Positions 19,117 through 33,667 of a DNA stretch of 64,000 nt are shown piece after piece. The notes under the pieces are model-generated. The model saw only the letters and a list, made by a program, of their open reading frames with translations. It was not told the origin of the DNA and made no database searches. The first letter of the stretch is position 1, and the number at the start of each line of letters is the position of its first letter. The stretch is from Centroberyx gerrardi (Eukaryota > Chordata > Actinopteri > Beryciformes > Berycidae): positions 22,280,760 to 22,344,759 of the forward strand of contig NC_136005.1 of assembly GCF_048128805.1 (NCBI RefSeq). Direction: 5' to 3'. Both the position numbers and the translations under genes were made by a program.

Positions 19117-19188
19117 GGTGTGTGTGCGTGTGCGTGTGCGTGTGCGTGTGCGTGTGCGTGTGCGTGTGCGTGTGCGTGCGTGTGTGTC
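19117..19188. repeat. (TGTGCG)n repeat
   Basis: About 11 alternating TGTG/CG units of purine-pyrimidine alternation. Confidence 0.95.
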
Positions 19189-19841
19189 CTGACTCACTGA
19201 TATTACTACTCTTTTTAAGGCAGTGGAGGAAGTATTTACTTTACTGGGTTGGCTATGGGTCAGAGGGAGGCGGTCTTCTGAGGTGGTCCGTGATGACAGA
19301 TAGGCTCTTGAGTCTCGGGAGCTTCGACTCCATGATGTCAGGATCACCCTGCGTCAGATGCGAGTGCATTTTTCTCTCTGCAGGAAATAAGGCAGAGTTT
19401 CCACTTTGCTAATGTACACTTTCTTCATCTTTATTTGAACCAGAGAGACAATTTGGCATAAACATATAGAGTCATATCCACTTGACAAACCTTTGCAAGA
19501 CAGCATGACTTAAATTATGGGTCCTCAAACCTTTTCAGCTTTGCACTCAAATAAGGAATTTAATTTCTCGCTGTGGGACCTAATGTGAGGACCCATGAGC
19601 AATAGGCACACAATTCATTTCTGGGTCCTGACCCATAATTTAAGAAACCAGATTCCTAGCCAACAAGGTTATAACACACAGCCTGTTTCTGGGAAGTTAT
19701 GGCAGCGGGACACACCTACGGTATATTATTGACTCTTTGAGTGGAATTTCTAATTTCCCTATCAGACTTGTCTAGACTACTGACCCTTTTCCTCAGGAGG
19801 AGAAAGGATAACACAAACACAGTATTTCCCATACTGGACCA

Positions 19842-19872
<31 letters not shown>
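19842..19872. repeat. (CA)n microsatellite
   Basis: A tandem CA run. Confidence 0.95.
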
Positions 19873-19874
<2 letters not shown>

Positions 19875-20173
19875 ACACACACCATAGCTCCTGAGCCAGG
19901 CAGGTTCCGGCCTGTGTCAGCGGTGTGAGGAAGGATTGCTCACTGAACTGGACGTGGCTGTGGAAGTGTTTGAAGCTGAATAACACAACCAGAGTAACAG
20001 GCTGGAGTCAGAGTGAAGTTGTGAAATTTCAAAAAGCACCCCCCCCCCTTAATCCCCCCCCACACACACACATACAGGCCTGCTGTCTTCAAATGTGTGA
20101 CATCTAGACAGACTAAGAAATCCAGAAATAGATACGCACACAAGAAAACACGCACATACACACTTGCGTCCTC

Positions 20174-20198
20174 TCTCTCTCTCCCTCTCTCTCCCCTT

Positions 20199-20242
<44 letters not shown>
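20174..20242. repeat. (CT)n followed by (CA)n
   Basis: A compound microsatellite: interrupted CT run, then a pure CA run. Confidence 0.95.
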
Positions 20243-20244
<2 letters not shown>

Positions 20245-21268
20245 GTTGCGTGCATTGGTCGTGAGTGTCCTCATTGCGGGCTTTGTGGAGTGCCACAGCC
20301 CGTCTCTGCTATGCGTATGACTCAACACATCAAAAGGGCGAGAATACAGGCACATACATGACCTTTACGTGAATGTGCAATCAGAAAGCCCTGAAAAACT
20401 CCAACACGGAGGTCATTTCCTCCTCCCTGCACGGCGTGAGCCGAGACGAGACGAGGAGAAACTTGATATTATCTCCCTGTCACACAGGAGAAGTGAAACC
20501 CGGTGTGTGTGTGTGTGTGTGGAGACTCTGAAGCTGAAGTCTGTCAGGACCGCAGCTCTGAATGTCGGAGTAAATCTCCAGGGCGCCGGGCCAGACGTTT
20601 CCGTGCCAGAGAAAAGGACTCGCACACAAGTATCCTAAGCACATAATTAGTACTCTCATATGATGGGAATATTGCTCTTGGATGATGATTTAATTGGGGA
20701 ATGTAATGATTTACCGGGTGATGCGTTGGAGCAGGTCTTCAGGCTGTGGAGAGACTGTGGGTGGCTGCTCATGGTGGAGGGGGAAAGTGGCTCTGCTCTC
20801 TGCTGTTTTGTAAAATCACCCTTTGTAAAATCACCCTGCTGTTCTCAGTTGTTATGAGAACTTCTCTCAGGGAAGAATAAACCCCTTGAAACTGATCCGG
20901 TGATATTTAGGTCAGACACCTGCGAGCACCAGCATAGGAATTTCCTCTCATATCTCTTTTGCAGATTCTGCCTTGAAGTTCAGTTCAGCACAGTACACCA
21001 AAGTAGACTGTTAAGTAGCTGCAGAGTAAGAATGATGTGTCTTTTATGTTTAAAAGATTTGTCTGAGGTGGTTACAACATCTACACCAACTCTCTTTGTC
21101 AAGTCAAAGTTAAAGTTGATCAACCACAACAAAAGGAAAGAGAACGTGACAGGACTGTGACTCTGCACCTTTTCCTTGGCTGATGAAATATTTCAGGAGG
21201 AGCAGAAATATTACGAAGCGTGTCAAACACTTCAACAGAAAGCACTAGAAGCAAGGTCTTTTCTTCCA

Positions 21269-21274
21269 TTTATT
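21269..21274 (-). terminator. Candidate PLA2G4A polyadenylation signal
   Basis: AATAAA on the minus strand, the nearest canonical hexamer downstream of the stop codon. Confidence 0.4.
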
Positions 21275-22324
21275 CGATTATGTTTCCATTGCACATAAAC
21301 ATTGCATATGGTATGATTTATCAGATAAAACAACACATAGATAATGGTCACAGGAGTGTCTATGTACACAACTTGGTCCCCCCAGAACTGACTGCCTTTA
21401 CACGTCTTACTTACACATTTGTAAACATTGTCAACGCTCATTCAAAACTTTAATATATTGACAAAAAAAATGGAGAAAAGAAAGCATATTTTACTACAGT
21501 GCTTGTATGTATTCTATATTCAAACCTAAATTAGAAAGTAAAAGAAAACACAGTGAATCATGACACAGATCATAGAGCTGCAAACAGAGATGTCTTCATA
21601 AGATGAGCATTGCTTGTTTCGTTGCACACAGCTTTGAGCATGAATTCAAGTCTTATAAAACACATAAGAGAATTCTGTTAATCATAAATGACAGAAAAGA
21701 TGAAAAAAAGTTGAAAAAATGCAACAAATATTCTGCTAAAAAATATGAACTAAAATAGCCGAGCTGCATAGTTCGGCGGCCGTCGCCCGCCGCAGGGAGA
21801 CTGCAAACCCCGCTGATTTCTGAGTTTCTCACAAACCCATCGGGCTGGAACGCGAGCCTGTAAAGGGTCGGCGGTGTTTCGGTGTAAAATTCCACTGCTG
21901 TGTGTGTGCGGCCCTCGGGCCCCCGCAGGTGTAGGTGTAGTGTGTCAGATTCCAAGGCCTCCAGTGCTGCAGGTGTAGGTGTAGTGTGTAAAATTCCACT
22001 GAGTGCCGCTGAGAGCCGCCGTTAAGCTGCAAGTGGATGCCGTGATCGCGCCACGCACACACACACACACACGCACGCACTCACTCACACCCCACCCCAC
22101 CCAACCCTACCCTCCCTCTAACCTCAGCTCCACTTATATCAGGTTACGGGGGTGGGGGGGTTCAGGAGTTAGTTGGGCTATGGGAGGAGGAAATGACTTG
22201 TCCAAAAAAAAAACAACACACACACACACAAGCTGCGCCTGTATCTAAAGGGAAAGCCTGAAATAACACGGTCAGGAAAATAAACACACCTTCAGCCTGA
22301 TGCTTATGCGCGGCAGTAACAGGG

Positions 22325-22354
22325 AGGGGGGTGGGGGGGGGGGGGGGGGGGGGG
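22325..22354. repeat. Poly-G tract
   Basis: Almost uninterrupted G run of about 30 bases. It lies inside the predicted PLA2G4A 3' UTR, where the transcript would read poly-C. Confidence 0.95.
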
Positions 22355-22931
22355 TGGAGGTGAAGGGCCGTTTCTATGGCATCAAGTCTTTGTTTTTCAA
22401 AATGGTGGCTTTCATGTGAGACACTCCCTACGGGGGAGCAGGGAGTGCTCCCTCCCTGTAGGTGGGTAAACATGATTGAGATGTTTGAGGTATCCAGAGG
22501 GGGTGCGCTTGGCGTGTTTAGGAGTTGCCATCAAACAAACCCAATGGTTAGGAGCTCCTCTTCCATGTTTTCCTGACAGGATTACATGTTTAGACGAGCC
22601 ATCCAGTGAAAAAAATAATAATAAAAACACTTGACACTTTGCATGTTCTACAGTCATGCTTGAGATATGGAAAGGAGGTACAGTACAGGTAAGAGTCCCT
22701 AGGCTTTTACTGGTAAACTTTAGGGTCCTTTACAAAAAACAAAACAACCTTTATCAGGCGTTAATCTCAAATCCACAGCTCAACAAACGCTCTTGTTTGA
22801 AATTATACAGAAAAAAAACTCAGCATGATCGCATTTTCCAAAAAGAAAATGCTTCACTTTATAAGAGAATCTAGAAGAATCACTAAAGTCCACTTATCCA
22901 AAGTCTTCGATTCAGATCAGGCTTCCGGTGA

Positions 22932-23069
22932 TCACTTCAGAGGTTTCGCCCGAGTCTCCCTCTTGAGGAACTTCTTCTTCTGGATCTCGTTGAGGGAGAA
23001 GGGCATGGAGCAGCGGGAGGGACTCTCCTTCCTGTACACGATGCTCTCCTTGATGGCCTCTTTGATCAC
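22932..23069 (-). CDS. PLA2G4A: PLA2G4A coding exon 18 with stop
   Basis: 138 nt, residues 703-747: [20 protein letters not shown] ... RAKPLK, then TGA (TCA at 22932-22934 on +). The SPSRCS segment aligns with the region of human Ser727. Confidence 0.95.
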   Translation of the reverse strand: MIKEAIKESIVYRKESPSRCSMPFSLNEIQKKKFLKRETRAKPLK

Positions 23070-24970
23070 CTACAGGGACAAGGACAGGGTTTCATTCCAA
23101 AATGGATTTCCATTGAGGGAAGAAATGCTTTAATCAGTATTCCAAAACTCTATTAATTCTATCAGCAGAAATGTTACATACTGTATTGTACGAAAAGGTC
23201 TTATATACTCTTCTGGACCTGCTTTTGTATTCTTGTATTCTCTATTTTTAGTCTTTTTATTTTATTTTGGTTTATTACTCAAAAAAGTACTATCCTATCC
23301 TATCCTAGTTTCAAAATGTGCTTCATATTAATGGTTTGATTTTTTTGGTTCAGAGTAGTGTGGGTATCTCTTTTTGGTGGATATCTTGCTTTGGAGCAAA
23401 ACCCTTGAAGTAGAGAGAGGATGGATGAATGTAAACCCTACCTATATGTGATTAGGGCACTGAACACTTTTGAAAAACCTTGATTGAAATATGAGTGGCA
23501 CATGCAGTAGATATAAAGATCAGTATGCACACATTCATTTGAAGTCTCATACTATGGGGGACATCTAATTAGTGTTGGATAATTTAGCAAACTTTGATGT
23601 TGCTGGGATGGTTTTTGCGTGTGTTCGTAGCAGTTGACTGACGTGACATTTCGGTTGGAATGTGGTTTTCCATAAATTAGAGCTGCCTGGCCGAGCTCAG
23701 TTCCATCCATGTTAGACTAAAGGCTTTGAGCAGTGGCTACTACCTGTACACTATACTGTATGAAGGTATTTTGGGAAACTTCTATATTGACAAAGTAGGT
23801 CTGTCTGAATGAGCTGACCTTTCGCTGAAATCAAACACGCTGCATCACATCTAGCAATTTACTCAGCAAGGATGTGAGTCAGATGCAGTGAGTGAAAGTG
23901 AGTCTGACCTCTGTTACACTCAGGCCCTTCACAGTGACACACTTACACCAGACCAGACTCGTACAATCCAGTTGCAGTCGGCCAATTGGGTTTTGATATT
24001 GCAAAACAACTGCTATCTGTCATGTGAGTGTGTAAATATTTCAATTTCCCCAAAGATAGCATTGAAGTCTTTCTGAAGAAAAGACACAGCTAAATATAGC
24101 TTAAGAAAGAATGAATGACTGAATGAAAAGGATTACGTGTGTGTATATGCGTATTAGTAAGTCCTGCATCACGTTGGTAACCATTTTGATAACCCTGATT
24201 CTGATGAAACTGTAAAAAAAATATATGTTGCTATTGTTTGCTGTGGCTTGGTGTCAGAACTCTCATCTAAAGCCATTTTGAGGTGGCAACTTTGTGTCCC
24301 TCCCAGTAACTAACTGGTTGAATTATATTGGGGACACAAACTTGTATCCCCAATTAAACAACCTATTAAACCATCAAGGCAGAACTGACCTCTATGTTGT
24401 TGAGTGTGTTAAACTCCATGAGGTCATGGAGTTGGGTGAAGGCCTGGTTGGAGTACTGGAAGTTAAAAGTCGAGTACGGCGTCTCGGGGTCATCAAATAT
24501 GTCAAAGTCTGCCACCTCCTTCTCCTTCTCTGTCTCTCTGGGGACTCCTGCAACAAGTAAGTTAGAAAACACACATCCACAAAAAGTTATTTAGGTGCAG
24601 GGGAGAGACTGATCCACCGGGAAGAACACAGGAAAAAAATGTTTTTAATGTCCCGTCACATACCAGCTGAGTCCTATAAACACACAAAAGTGAGGAAAGA
24701 AAGCAAGACTAGATTTAGTAGAAACAAAGAAAACAAAACCTGTTGACGTTTTGAGAAGAATTGAGCAGAAATGGCAACTTTATTATATGGAAACCTATTC
24801 ATATGCAAAAAAAAGTTTATCTCGCAATTTTGACTCGTCATTTACTTTTTAAGGAAAAGCGGTATGCACCATCCGGTATTTGACTGCACTGTATTGAGAC
24901 GGGGGGAACAGATGAGACAGAGAGAAATAACAGCTCAGAAAAAGCAAGCAGCCAGTGATGAGTCCCCCCC

Positions 24971-25022
<52 letters not shown>

Positions 25023-27746
25023 CGATACCTTCCTTTTTCCACAAGCGGAAGCCCATTTTTGGTAGAATTCCTTTAGATATCTTTCTGGCTATGAGGCAGA
25101 AAAGCTTATGTAATGGCCATTAACAGGCCGAGGAAGTGTGTGGGCGGGTGGCCCGCTGTAAGAGGCAGTATGGACCCCATGTTCACTGCAGTGGAGACGG
25201 GGCTTAGTGTTATCTGGTGTGTCTTTGTATGGGCCGGTGATGTATGGGTTGTTTACACACGCACAGAGCAATCCCATTGGCGTGAGAGATTCCCCCAGGC
25301 ACCTGGCCAAAGACTGACTCCTCCAGGGACCATAACTCACCCAAACAGCTCATAAAACACTGAACACACACACACACACACACACACTGCGGACATGTCT
25401 GCACACACACACACACACACACACACAGACATGCAGGCATGCTTGCACACACAGACACACAATTTCCACCAGAAACCCACACCGACTTTGAGCCGAGGAT
25501 TTACTGGGGTCACACAGATGAGAGGCCCAACTTTTCACTATATGTAAAACACCGGAACTGACCATAATTGCCCGAATATAGTGGAATTCCACAGTCCAAC
25601 TTCGAGGAAGAGATGCCTCATATGCCATGGTGGTAAAGCGGCATAATTACAATTCTTCAAAGAGCCCTGGAATATTTTCCCAATAACACACAAGAACCTC
25701 AACATGTGCACATACTTACCGGGCGCTTTGAATTGCCTGAAGTTGATGTTGACCAGGACAAAGTGGATGACGGTGGGGCAATTCTTTTCCCCTTTTTTTG
25801 GTTTGAAGACGTAGCATTCCTTCAGGCCCTCGCGGTCGAAGACTTTGGGGTCGATCTTGGGGAAGGGGAGCTTGTTCATTCGGGCCCACTTCTCTGCCAG
25901 CAGAAGCTCCTAGGGGGAAAACTTGATTTGATTTCACCTGTCTGCATGGGCCACACTTCAAAACTCTACAATCCATTCATTGTCATTGTGGCAGAAATAT
26001 ATTCCTAATGTTTATGACGGCTTGTTAAAATAAAGCAGAGAAAGTGCTTAGCCTGCAGGTGGATTCTGACCTTAAATGGGGGGCTGGAGTCGCTGGGTCG
26101 TGCAGAGAAGTCAAAGGAGATGATGAGGTCGACGCCGCGCTGCGGCCGCAGGATGAGGGGGTAGGGAAGGTTATAGGTCAGACCGCTATCCACCACATGG
26201 ATCTTCTTACTCTTCACATCCAGAGGCTCGTAGATACGGTCAAACTCGTCTGGGTCTGAGAACATTCCAGAAAAATAACACAGATGATATCAGGAACATT
26301 ATGGGAAATTTCTGTTCAGCCACATTTTATTCATGACCAAGCAACAATGATTTATGATCTATGTAATTGTTTTTTTCTGACTCCAGATTTTTCAATATCA
26401 CCACTATTTGCATCGGCATACAGTTCTTCAGCAGTGTTGGACTCCAATGAAATGGCAGTTGTTCCTTTTTCTACAGCAGGCAAACTAGACAGGATTATCA
26501 ATAACCTGGAGAATCGATACTGCAATATGCATATTATCATTTCCTATCCTGCTTTTCTTTCATTTCACTGCTGTACAAATAAAGTCATATATCCCCTTAA
26601 GGCAATAAAATGTGAGAATCATTTATATTTATGAGTAAAAGCCCTAAATGACTTTTCTCCGCTTCCCTTACCTGTGACGGCGTCCACCTCGTCCTCCGGT
26701 GCAGTGGACTGACACATGAGCTCACTGAAGGGGGAGAAGGGGATGTTGGTGTTCAGGTTCAGGCCCAGCATGAAATTATGCACCTGGTAAAGATTGAGAT
26801 GGGGAAAGCAGAGAAAAAAGAGTTTGGTGCAAATCTGAATGTAAGAAAAGGGAAACTAGAATGAAGCATTATATGCATTATATGCTTTCATTTCATTTCA
26901 ATGCTTTCATTTCATAATTTCAGAATGTACCTTCCCCGCCCGGCCCTCTCGCGTGTTGAACAAGGCAGACTCACTGAAGAGGGAAGTGATCATTCGCTGA
27001 CCCCAGCTGGTCTGGGCGTGTCGATGGAACTCATCCTCTGCCTCCTGATTCTCTGTACCGCCTAGCAACCAAAGTAATTGCAGAAAAATATTGTTATTAG
27101 GCACATTTTGTCTGTAGGACATGCAGTGACAATGGATTGGGAAAGTGACTGAGGGAAAGTTTCTTTTCTGTAAAACAAATTGGGAAAAATGTAATTCAAT
27201 TCAATATTTTATTAAGGACACAATTAAAGCGTTCAAGCAAACATTAAAAACAAGGCATAGAATAAACATATGATGTAACAAAAAGAGACAAGACAGGACA
27301 GATTAACAGTTGGCATTTGCATATTCAAACATACTTCTTATATCTAAATGTATAAAAATTTTGGTCCTGTCTTGACCACCAAAATGTGTGTTAATCTCTC
27401 TATGTCAGTTGTGCTTGGACATGTACTGAAGTCCTGGACATTGTCCCCTCCTTCCCAACTTTGGCTTCACTGAATTACACAGAAAGAAAAAGTGATTTTT
27501 AACCAAGTATACCCAGAGTAGTTCTGATCTCATCGAGTCTACTTTAGGGTGCCTACATTGTTGCCCCTGACTATAGTAGCTACGTAAGGCAGTGTGCAAA
27601 TAGTTACTGAGAAAGCATAATAAAAAAAAAACTTTTGTTTTTATCATGATGTGCCAGTTTTGGAGGGAAAAATAAATTTCTATGTTCAATGGCCATTAAC
27701 TTTGGTACACAATTTTGCACTGGCACAATATACTGCGTCACTTCCC

Positions 27747-27781
<35 letters not shown>

Positions 27782-27782
27782 A

Positions 27783-27836
<54 letters not shown>

Positions 27837-30142
27837 ACCATTTCACTCCAATACACCTACAAACAGAAAGCCATTACCACAGCGCCTAACCTCAAATTCA
27901 TGTTGCATATCACTACTAAAAGGAACATCAGCAACAAAACACCCATTCACCACCCAACATTTGCAAACCATGATAACTGAAAGGTCTCAGTGAGATCTTT
28001 TCAGTGTCAAAAGGACACAACTGAAATCATGGCCCATACGTTTTAATTAAACAAAAACTGAAAGCCGTAACAGTAAAAGTAGGGTTTTGTTTGCTGCCAA
28101 AAGGGCGTAACTGCACTTACGCTCTTTTGACACCAAGCAAAGCCCCACTTTTTTTTCAAAAGTAGTTTCTTATGTCTGTAGAGGTTTATTAAAAAGGTTT
28201 ATTAAAAGTTTTTAACAGAAAAAATGTATCAATCAATTTGATATGTTCCATGTAGCCTACAATTTTAAAGGCCTTGGTGAAAGTTGCTGAGCATTACTTC
28301 AAGATAAAAATATTCATTCTGATCTTGTTTTATATTTCAGTATTGACTGAAGTGTAATTGCTAGATTTATATTAAAATGAATGTGTTTTACAATTGTTTA
28401 CTTACATACGCCCATATTCTGCATGGCTGTATTGGGACAATGTTTGTGCCAAAAAGGCATATTTCACTCTTTTGCCATTTTTAAAAAAGTTAACAAATAT
28501 AATTCAACTTAAACTGTAGCAGTATTGTTTTTATAGTAATGCTCAATCTGATAACACAAAAAGTTAAAATATTGTGCTTAGTATGTGATAACAGCAGCTG
28601 ATCCAAGTTTGATCAAAATTTGTTTTGGCTCTCCTATAAAATCTACTATAACGCACTTACGCCCCTTTGGCTCCAAGCCCTCGATATATGGAGTCTGCAA
28701 ACCAAGAAGTTGGCAGTGAAAGCTTCATGTATCAGCATTTCTCCATAGCCTGGCAGTAACCACAGCAGCCGCTGTATATAATATGGCCTTCTCACGGCAA
28801 TCACCAGAAGCATGATGCAGCAAAATTAAAAGAAACCACATAAAAAAAAAAACGTTCCCTCAAACACTAAAGTGTGTGTGTAAAGTGTGTAAAGTGTGTT
28901 ATCGCCATTGCACCGTACATAATTGAAGCAAACTGTACAGTAGGATATTGTAAGTCCTTCCGGTGAATCATGCCTGTCTTAGTTGGCCTCACCTATGCGT
29001 CGCTCTTCGTCATTGTCCAGACTGTCTTCTCCAACGATGTGCTGAGGCCTGATCTGCTCTGTAAGAAAGAGACAAGACAGCTTCACTCATCAAGACCCTT
29101 CTTCAAAAGAAGTTAATCCAATTATTAGGCAACACCAAATTCACTTTCTATTGTTTATCTCTATCAAAAGGACTCCCATCCGAAAGACAATACACCTAAT
29201 AAACTAATACATTCTTTAATTGGGTGGAGACATTCTTAGCACTTACGCACACAACACACTGCATTGTTGCTATAAGAGTGAGTCTGCATGTTAAAAGGTC
29301 ACACCAAACAAAAGCGCTCGAGCAAAACAAACATCTGATGAGCTGTCAGAATAATCACAGGAAGCTGATATCTCCCGTCTCGTGTGAAAATCGACACGCC
29401 CAAGGCCAGGTGATTATTTTAGGCAGGTAATTTTAAAGGTCAGGATACCCAGTGTATGTGTCAAAGTGTGTGAAAATACATTTGCCACCAGAGAAAGAGA
29501 CAGGTGTTAAAAGAGGACAGACAACAATGGGAGATGAGGTGATGAACTGTCTGCATGGTGGAGGAGGGTGGAAGGCCTGGGCAAGACGCACAGTTTCAGT
29601 ACAACACCTCTACATAACAGTGTGTATCATGCATGTGTTTCAAAACCATCATGTTGTTCCATCAATGGATCTATTATACTCAAAGACAATATGAAATTAT
29701 CTGGAAGAACATACACGGATTATGATGTTTAGAGAAAAGTTTCAACAAAAATTGGCCAAAAAAGTATTTCACATGATCATTCAAAATATATTTTGCACAA
29801 TGGAAATACATTTTCTTCCTGTGCGACATATCCGAATACACAAAATATGTTTTGAATGAATTTAATATATTTTAATAATATTTTGAAAAATATGTGAAAT
29901 GCATTTTTATATGGGACCTTACAATAACTTGGATCTTTTTAACATTTTTCCTGTGGCGCAATTAGTGTTTTTATTTTGGTATTGAAAACTGTCTCTCTCT
30001 CTCTTATTGTATTATTCTATTCATTTTAATTTACTATATTTTATTTCATTGTTATGTTTTATTGTGTTGAATTTGATTGCATTTTATTATTCTTTCTTTT
30101 ATTTGTGAAACACACTGTGCGGCAATCTTTCATATGCAATAC

Positions 30143-30185
<43 letters not shown>

Positions 30186-33100
30186 GAAAAACATTATTTG
30201 GAAAAACCCACTTCACTAAATCAGTAGTCTATTGCAGGATCACTATACATACGGTGCTGTTCCAATCACAAAAAGCGAATGTATTTTACTTTATTAAAAC
30301 ATGATTCTCCTCTAAATCAGTGCAGCTGAGTACGAGACACAAAGACAGAAAGAAACAGAGGAAGATTACCTAACTCCTCCTCCATGGTGCTGCCTCCAGC
30401 CGTGTCTTTGACCCCCAGCACTCTGTTGAACAGGATCGAGAAGGCACTGCCCCACACACCTGGAAAACAGACACAAACAAGCACACATACATGACGCATG
30501 CATGCGTGTGTGTGTGTACGTGTGTATGCATGTGCATCTGCGAATATGGTAAGTGTGTGTGCATCTGCCTGTGGATCTTTCTCACCCATAAGAAAATGCA
30601 GTGGGTTTTCCTCGTATTTCTTGACAACAGTTCCCATGAAAAACTTGCTTCCAAACAAGTCCGGGGTCATGAAGGTGCCGTACTTGGCCATCCCGATTTC
30701 ATAGGGACTGAACTCCACCCAGTCTGCAGGTGGAAAGGGTGTCAGGGTGTCATTCAAAATCACATCAACAACAAAGTAATTTAAGAGAAAAGTAACTGAG
30801 TTTCTGAAAAAACACAATCACCTATATTATTCAGTCAGTGTCTATCTATTTTACTGAAGACTGTGCTCTATGCATGAAAGCTGCTATCTGTGGTAAACAG
30901 GGTGCTTGCATTTGTTTGCAAGAGAAACAAAGTATGGATGGAGATTAGTGTCAGCAGAATTTGTATTTGACTTGCACAAATTTGAATTGGTCAATCTCAT
31001 GATGAACTGTTGAATAATAAAGTGGGACGTGGCCACTGTTGGCAGCCTTGGAGGAGGCGGCTGCCTTTGAGTCGACTCTCAGGAAGATGAATCTCAATTA
31101 AGTAAACTGAATTTGAATTGGGACATATATAAAGTTAAATATAATAATCACACTGAATTTCAAGACATTGCATTCAATTTCAAAGTGCCTTACAAATTGA
31201 ATTTCTGAATTCATTCAACAATATTATTTTTTTTTTTTTTTAAATCAATGGATCAATATGAACATGACAATTTCACATGTATGCAATTCAGATACAATCT
31301 CTGGCACAACTCTCTTTCCATAACAAAGCCACCAGTGGTGGGTAGAGTACTGAAAATCTATACTCAAGTAAAAGTACAATTACTCCCATAAAAAATGACT
31401 CAATTAAAAGATTGGAAATTACCATTTGAGAAACCTACTCAAGTAAAAGTAAAAAAGTTCCTGGTTAATAAATTACTCAAAGTACAAGTTACTTTCCATT
31501 TTAATATTTTTTAGGGTGTGCGGAATAGTGCAAAATAATGAAAAAAAAAAAGTGCAAAATAATGAAAAAACAGCACTTGTTGATAAAACTTTCTTAGCCC
31601 TTTATAAAACAGAATATAAGCCTGTTTAACTCTAGTATTTACAGACATTATCAAAGTAACCAAACCTATTACAGCCCCAAAATGCAGTAGATACCAAATA
31701 CAATACAATTAATTAAAACTCAGATTTTCTGTTCTGTAGTATTACTCCCTGTACCAAGACCTCAGTCAATCAGCTAGAGAATGAAAACTTCTTTCCATTC
31801 ACATTTTTCATTTGGGGATACCCATTTGTTGGAAGCTGCCTCTTGTTCTGGGTTTTGCTCCGTCATCATCGCATCGTGGTCAAAAGACAGGTGGTGCTTA
31901 TTTTTCTTCCAGGCAGCTGGAAACTTGGCATCTGCAGTAGAGGTGCTCCTCGCGCGCTCTCCCCCCTACACTCAATCCCCACATTTAGAGCAGACTAGTT
32001 GTAGCAAAGGTATAAATGGCAAATGTAGTGAAGTAAAAAGTAGATTACTGGCTCAAAAATATACTCGAGTAAAGAGTAAACTAAAAGTACTCGTTCCTTA
32101 AAAAAAACGACTTTTTTACTCATGTGCGTTACTTGTAATGCGTTACTACCCACCCCTGAAAGCCACACAGTCATTATGACGTCGACAAGACACACAGGTG
32201 GACAGACAGATACACACGTACACAAACTCTCAGGCATGGATACGTGCACTAATACATACGCACACACACACAGACACACACACACACACACCCACATACG
32301 CACATATGATGAAAATCCTTGGGTTAAACCTCTGTCACCTTTTAGCCCATAATTGCCATTGAATTGGTTAAGGTTAGAACTTGAGTTTAGTTTAGTCTTT
32401 TGACAGCAAGGTATTTTCCATTGAGCCAGGTCACAAAGAAACTGGAGATTCTAGGTAAGAGGAGAGTCAAGTGAATACAGAGGAACAACAATTTGCATAC
32501 ATCTATTTTAGTCACTGTCTGACTCAGCAGTCAAATGTTCCAAATCAGGCATCTTAAGCCGCTTTTTGCAAATCCAGTTGTGGTGATGAAGGCTACCAAC
32601 AGGCAAACACCATGTGATTCTAGATTAGGTCTTAAGGTGACCTCGCCCTGAGGCATATCACAGCAGCACCTGACATTTCACTCCCTAAAGTACACTGCAT
32701 GTGCACAACTTTGACACCCTTTCCAAAAAACAACAAATAACATGCTTGTGGTCAGATGGCTGTTGTGATTGTACTTCTGGGCTGCATTATACAGCGATCA
32801 CGTACACACTGTGCCTCCTACACACTGAGTGAGATATTTTTAGTAAGGATTTCTAAGTAGGGCGTTGTTATTTTACGCGTTGCCATCTTTGGCTTCATTA
32901 AATGATTTTTTGTACTATACAAAGGAAAGACTCATCTGTGATGTCATCACGGCACTGCCTCACTGAATGAGGATATGACGACTTTGTTGATATTGCAGCC
33001 AGGGTGATTATCTATGGATAAGAGTATATTTTGTTGTTCAGAGCTTTTGGCAAAAAAATAAAATTAATTTTAATCTTGAAGTTCAAACAAGCTAGGAGTC

Positions 33101-33635
33101 TCCCATTCACCGTCAATAGAGCAACTCTGGAAAGTTTCTCCTGATGACATCATAGATCGAGTCTTGGCTGTTTGGGAGACAGCAACTCATATTCACATAC
33201 ATTCACTGATCTGTTTTTTCCATTGTGGATTTTCTATTCAAATATCAACTCCACCGAAAATTACTTAACAGCCGCTGCGCTACGAGGAAGTGCAATGTGG
33301 GACTAACCCAGAGTTTATCATGGCCTTGTGCACTCTATTCAGTTCCTTGACATACAGTAGCAGAGCTGCTATCTAACACCACCACCACCACAGGGCAGCC
33401 GCTAGATGACAGCCCATCACATCGTGATGCATCCTCTCTGTGGTACATGAGTCACACTATAAGGAAATATGTACAGCTTGGTCACTTTGCATGTGGCTAA
33501 GCTCATTTGATCACCTCTATTTACTCATCACATATGCAAAATAGTTCTGTCAAGTGCACGAGTAAACACGCAAGCATGGCTGCACGTATTGCACACAAAG
33601 ACACACGCACATACATGCAAAGACACACACACACA

Positions 33636-33667
<32 letters not shown>

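Larger units (their letters stand above)
18190..21260. other. Intergenic region between ARPC5 and PLA2G4A
   Basis: Holds the LINE fragment, then TG, TCTA, TGTGCG, CA and CT simple repeats. No protein-coding or RNA gene was recognised. Confidence 0.6.
21255..22931 (-). other. PLA2G4A: Putative PLA2G4A 3' UTR
   Basis: Sequence downstream (minus strand) of the PLA2G4A stop. The first canonical minus-strand AATAAA is at 21274-21269, with an ATTAAA at 21454-21449. The predicted UTR is about 1.65 kb. The end is inferred. Confidence 0.4.

Noticed and set aside
27651..27993. Ser/Leu-rich frames over the CT tract, and other Cys-Val, His-Thr, Asp or Ile-rich frames over microsatellites.
   Set aside because: All are direct translations of simple repeats.
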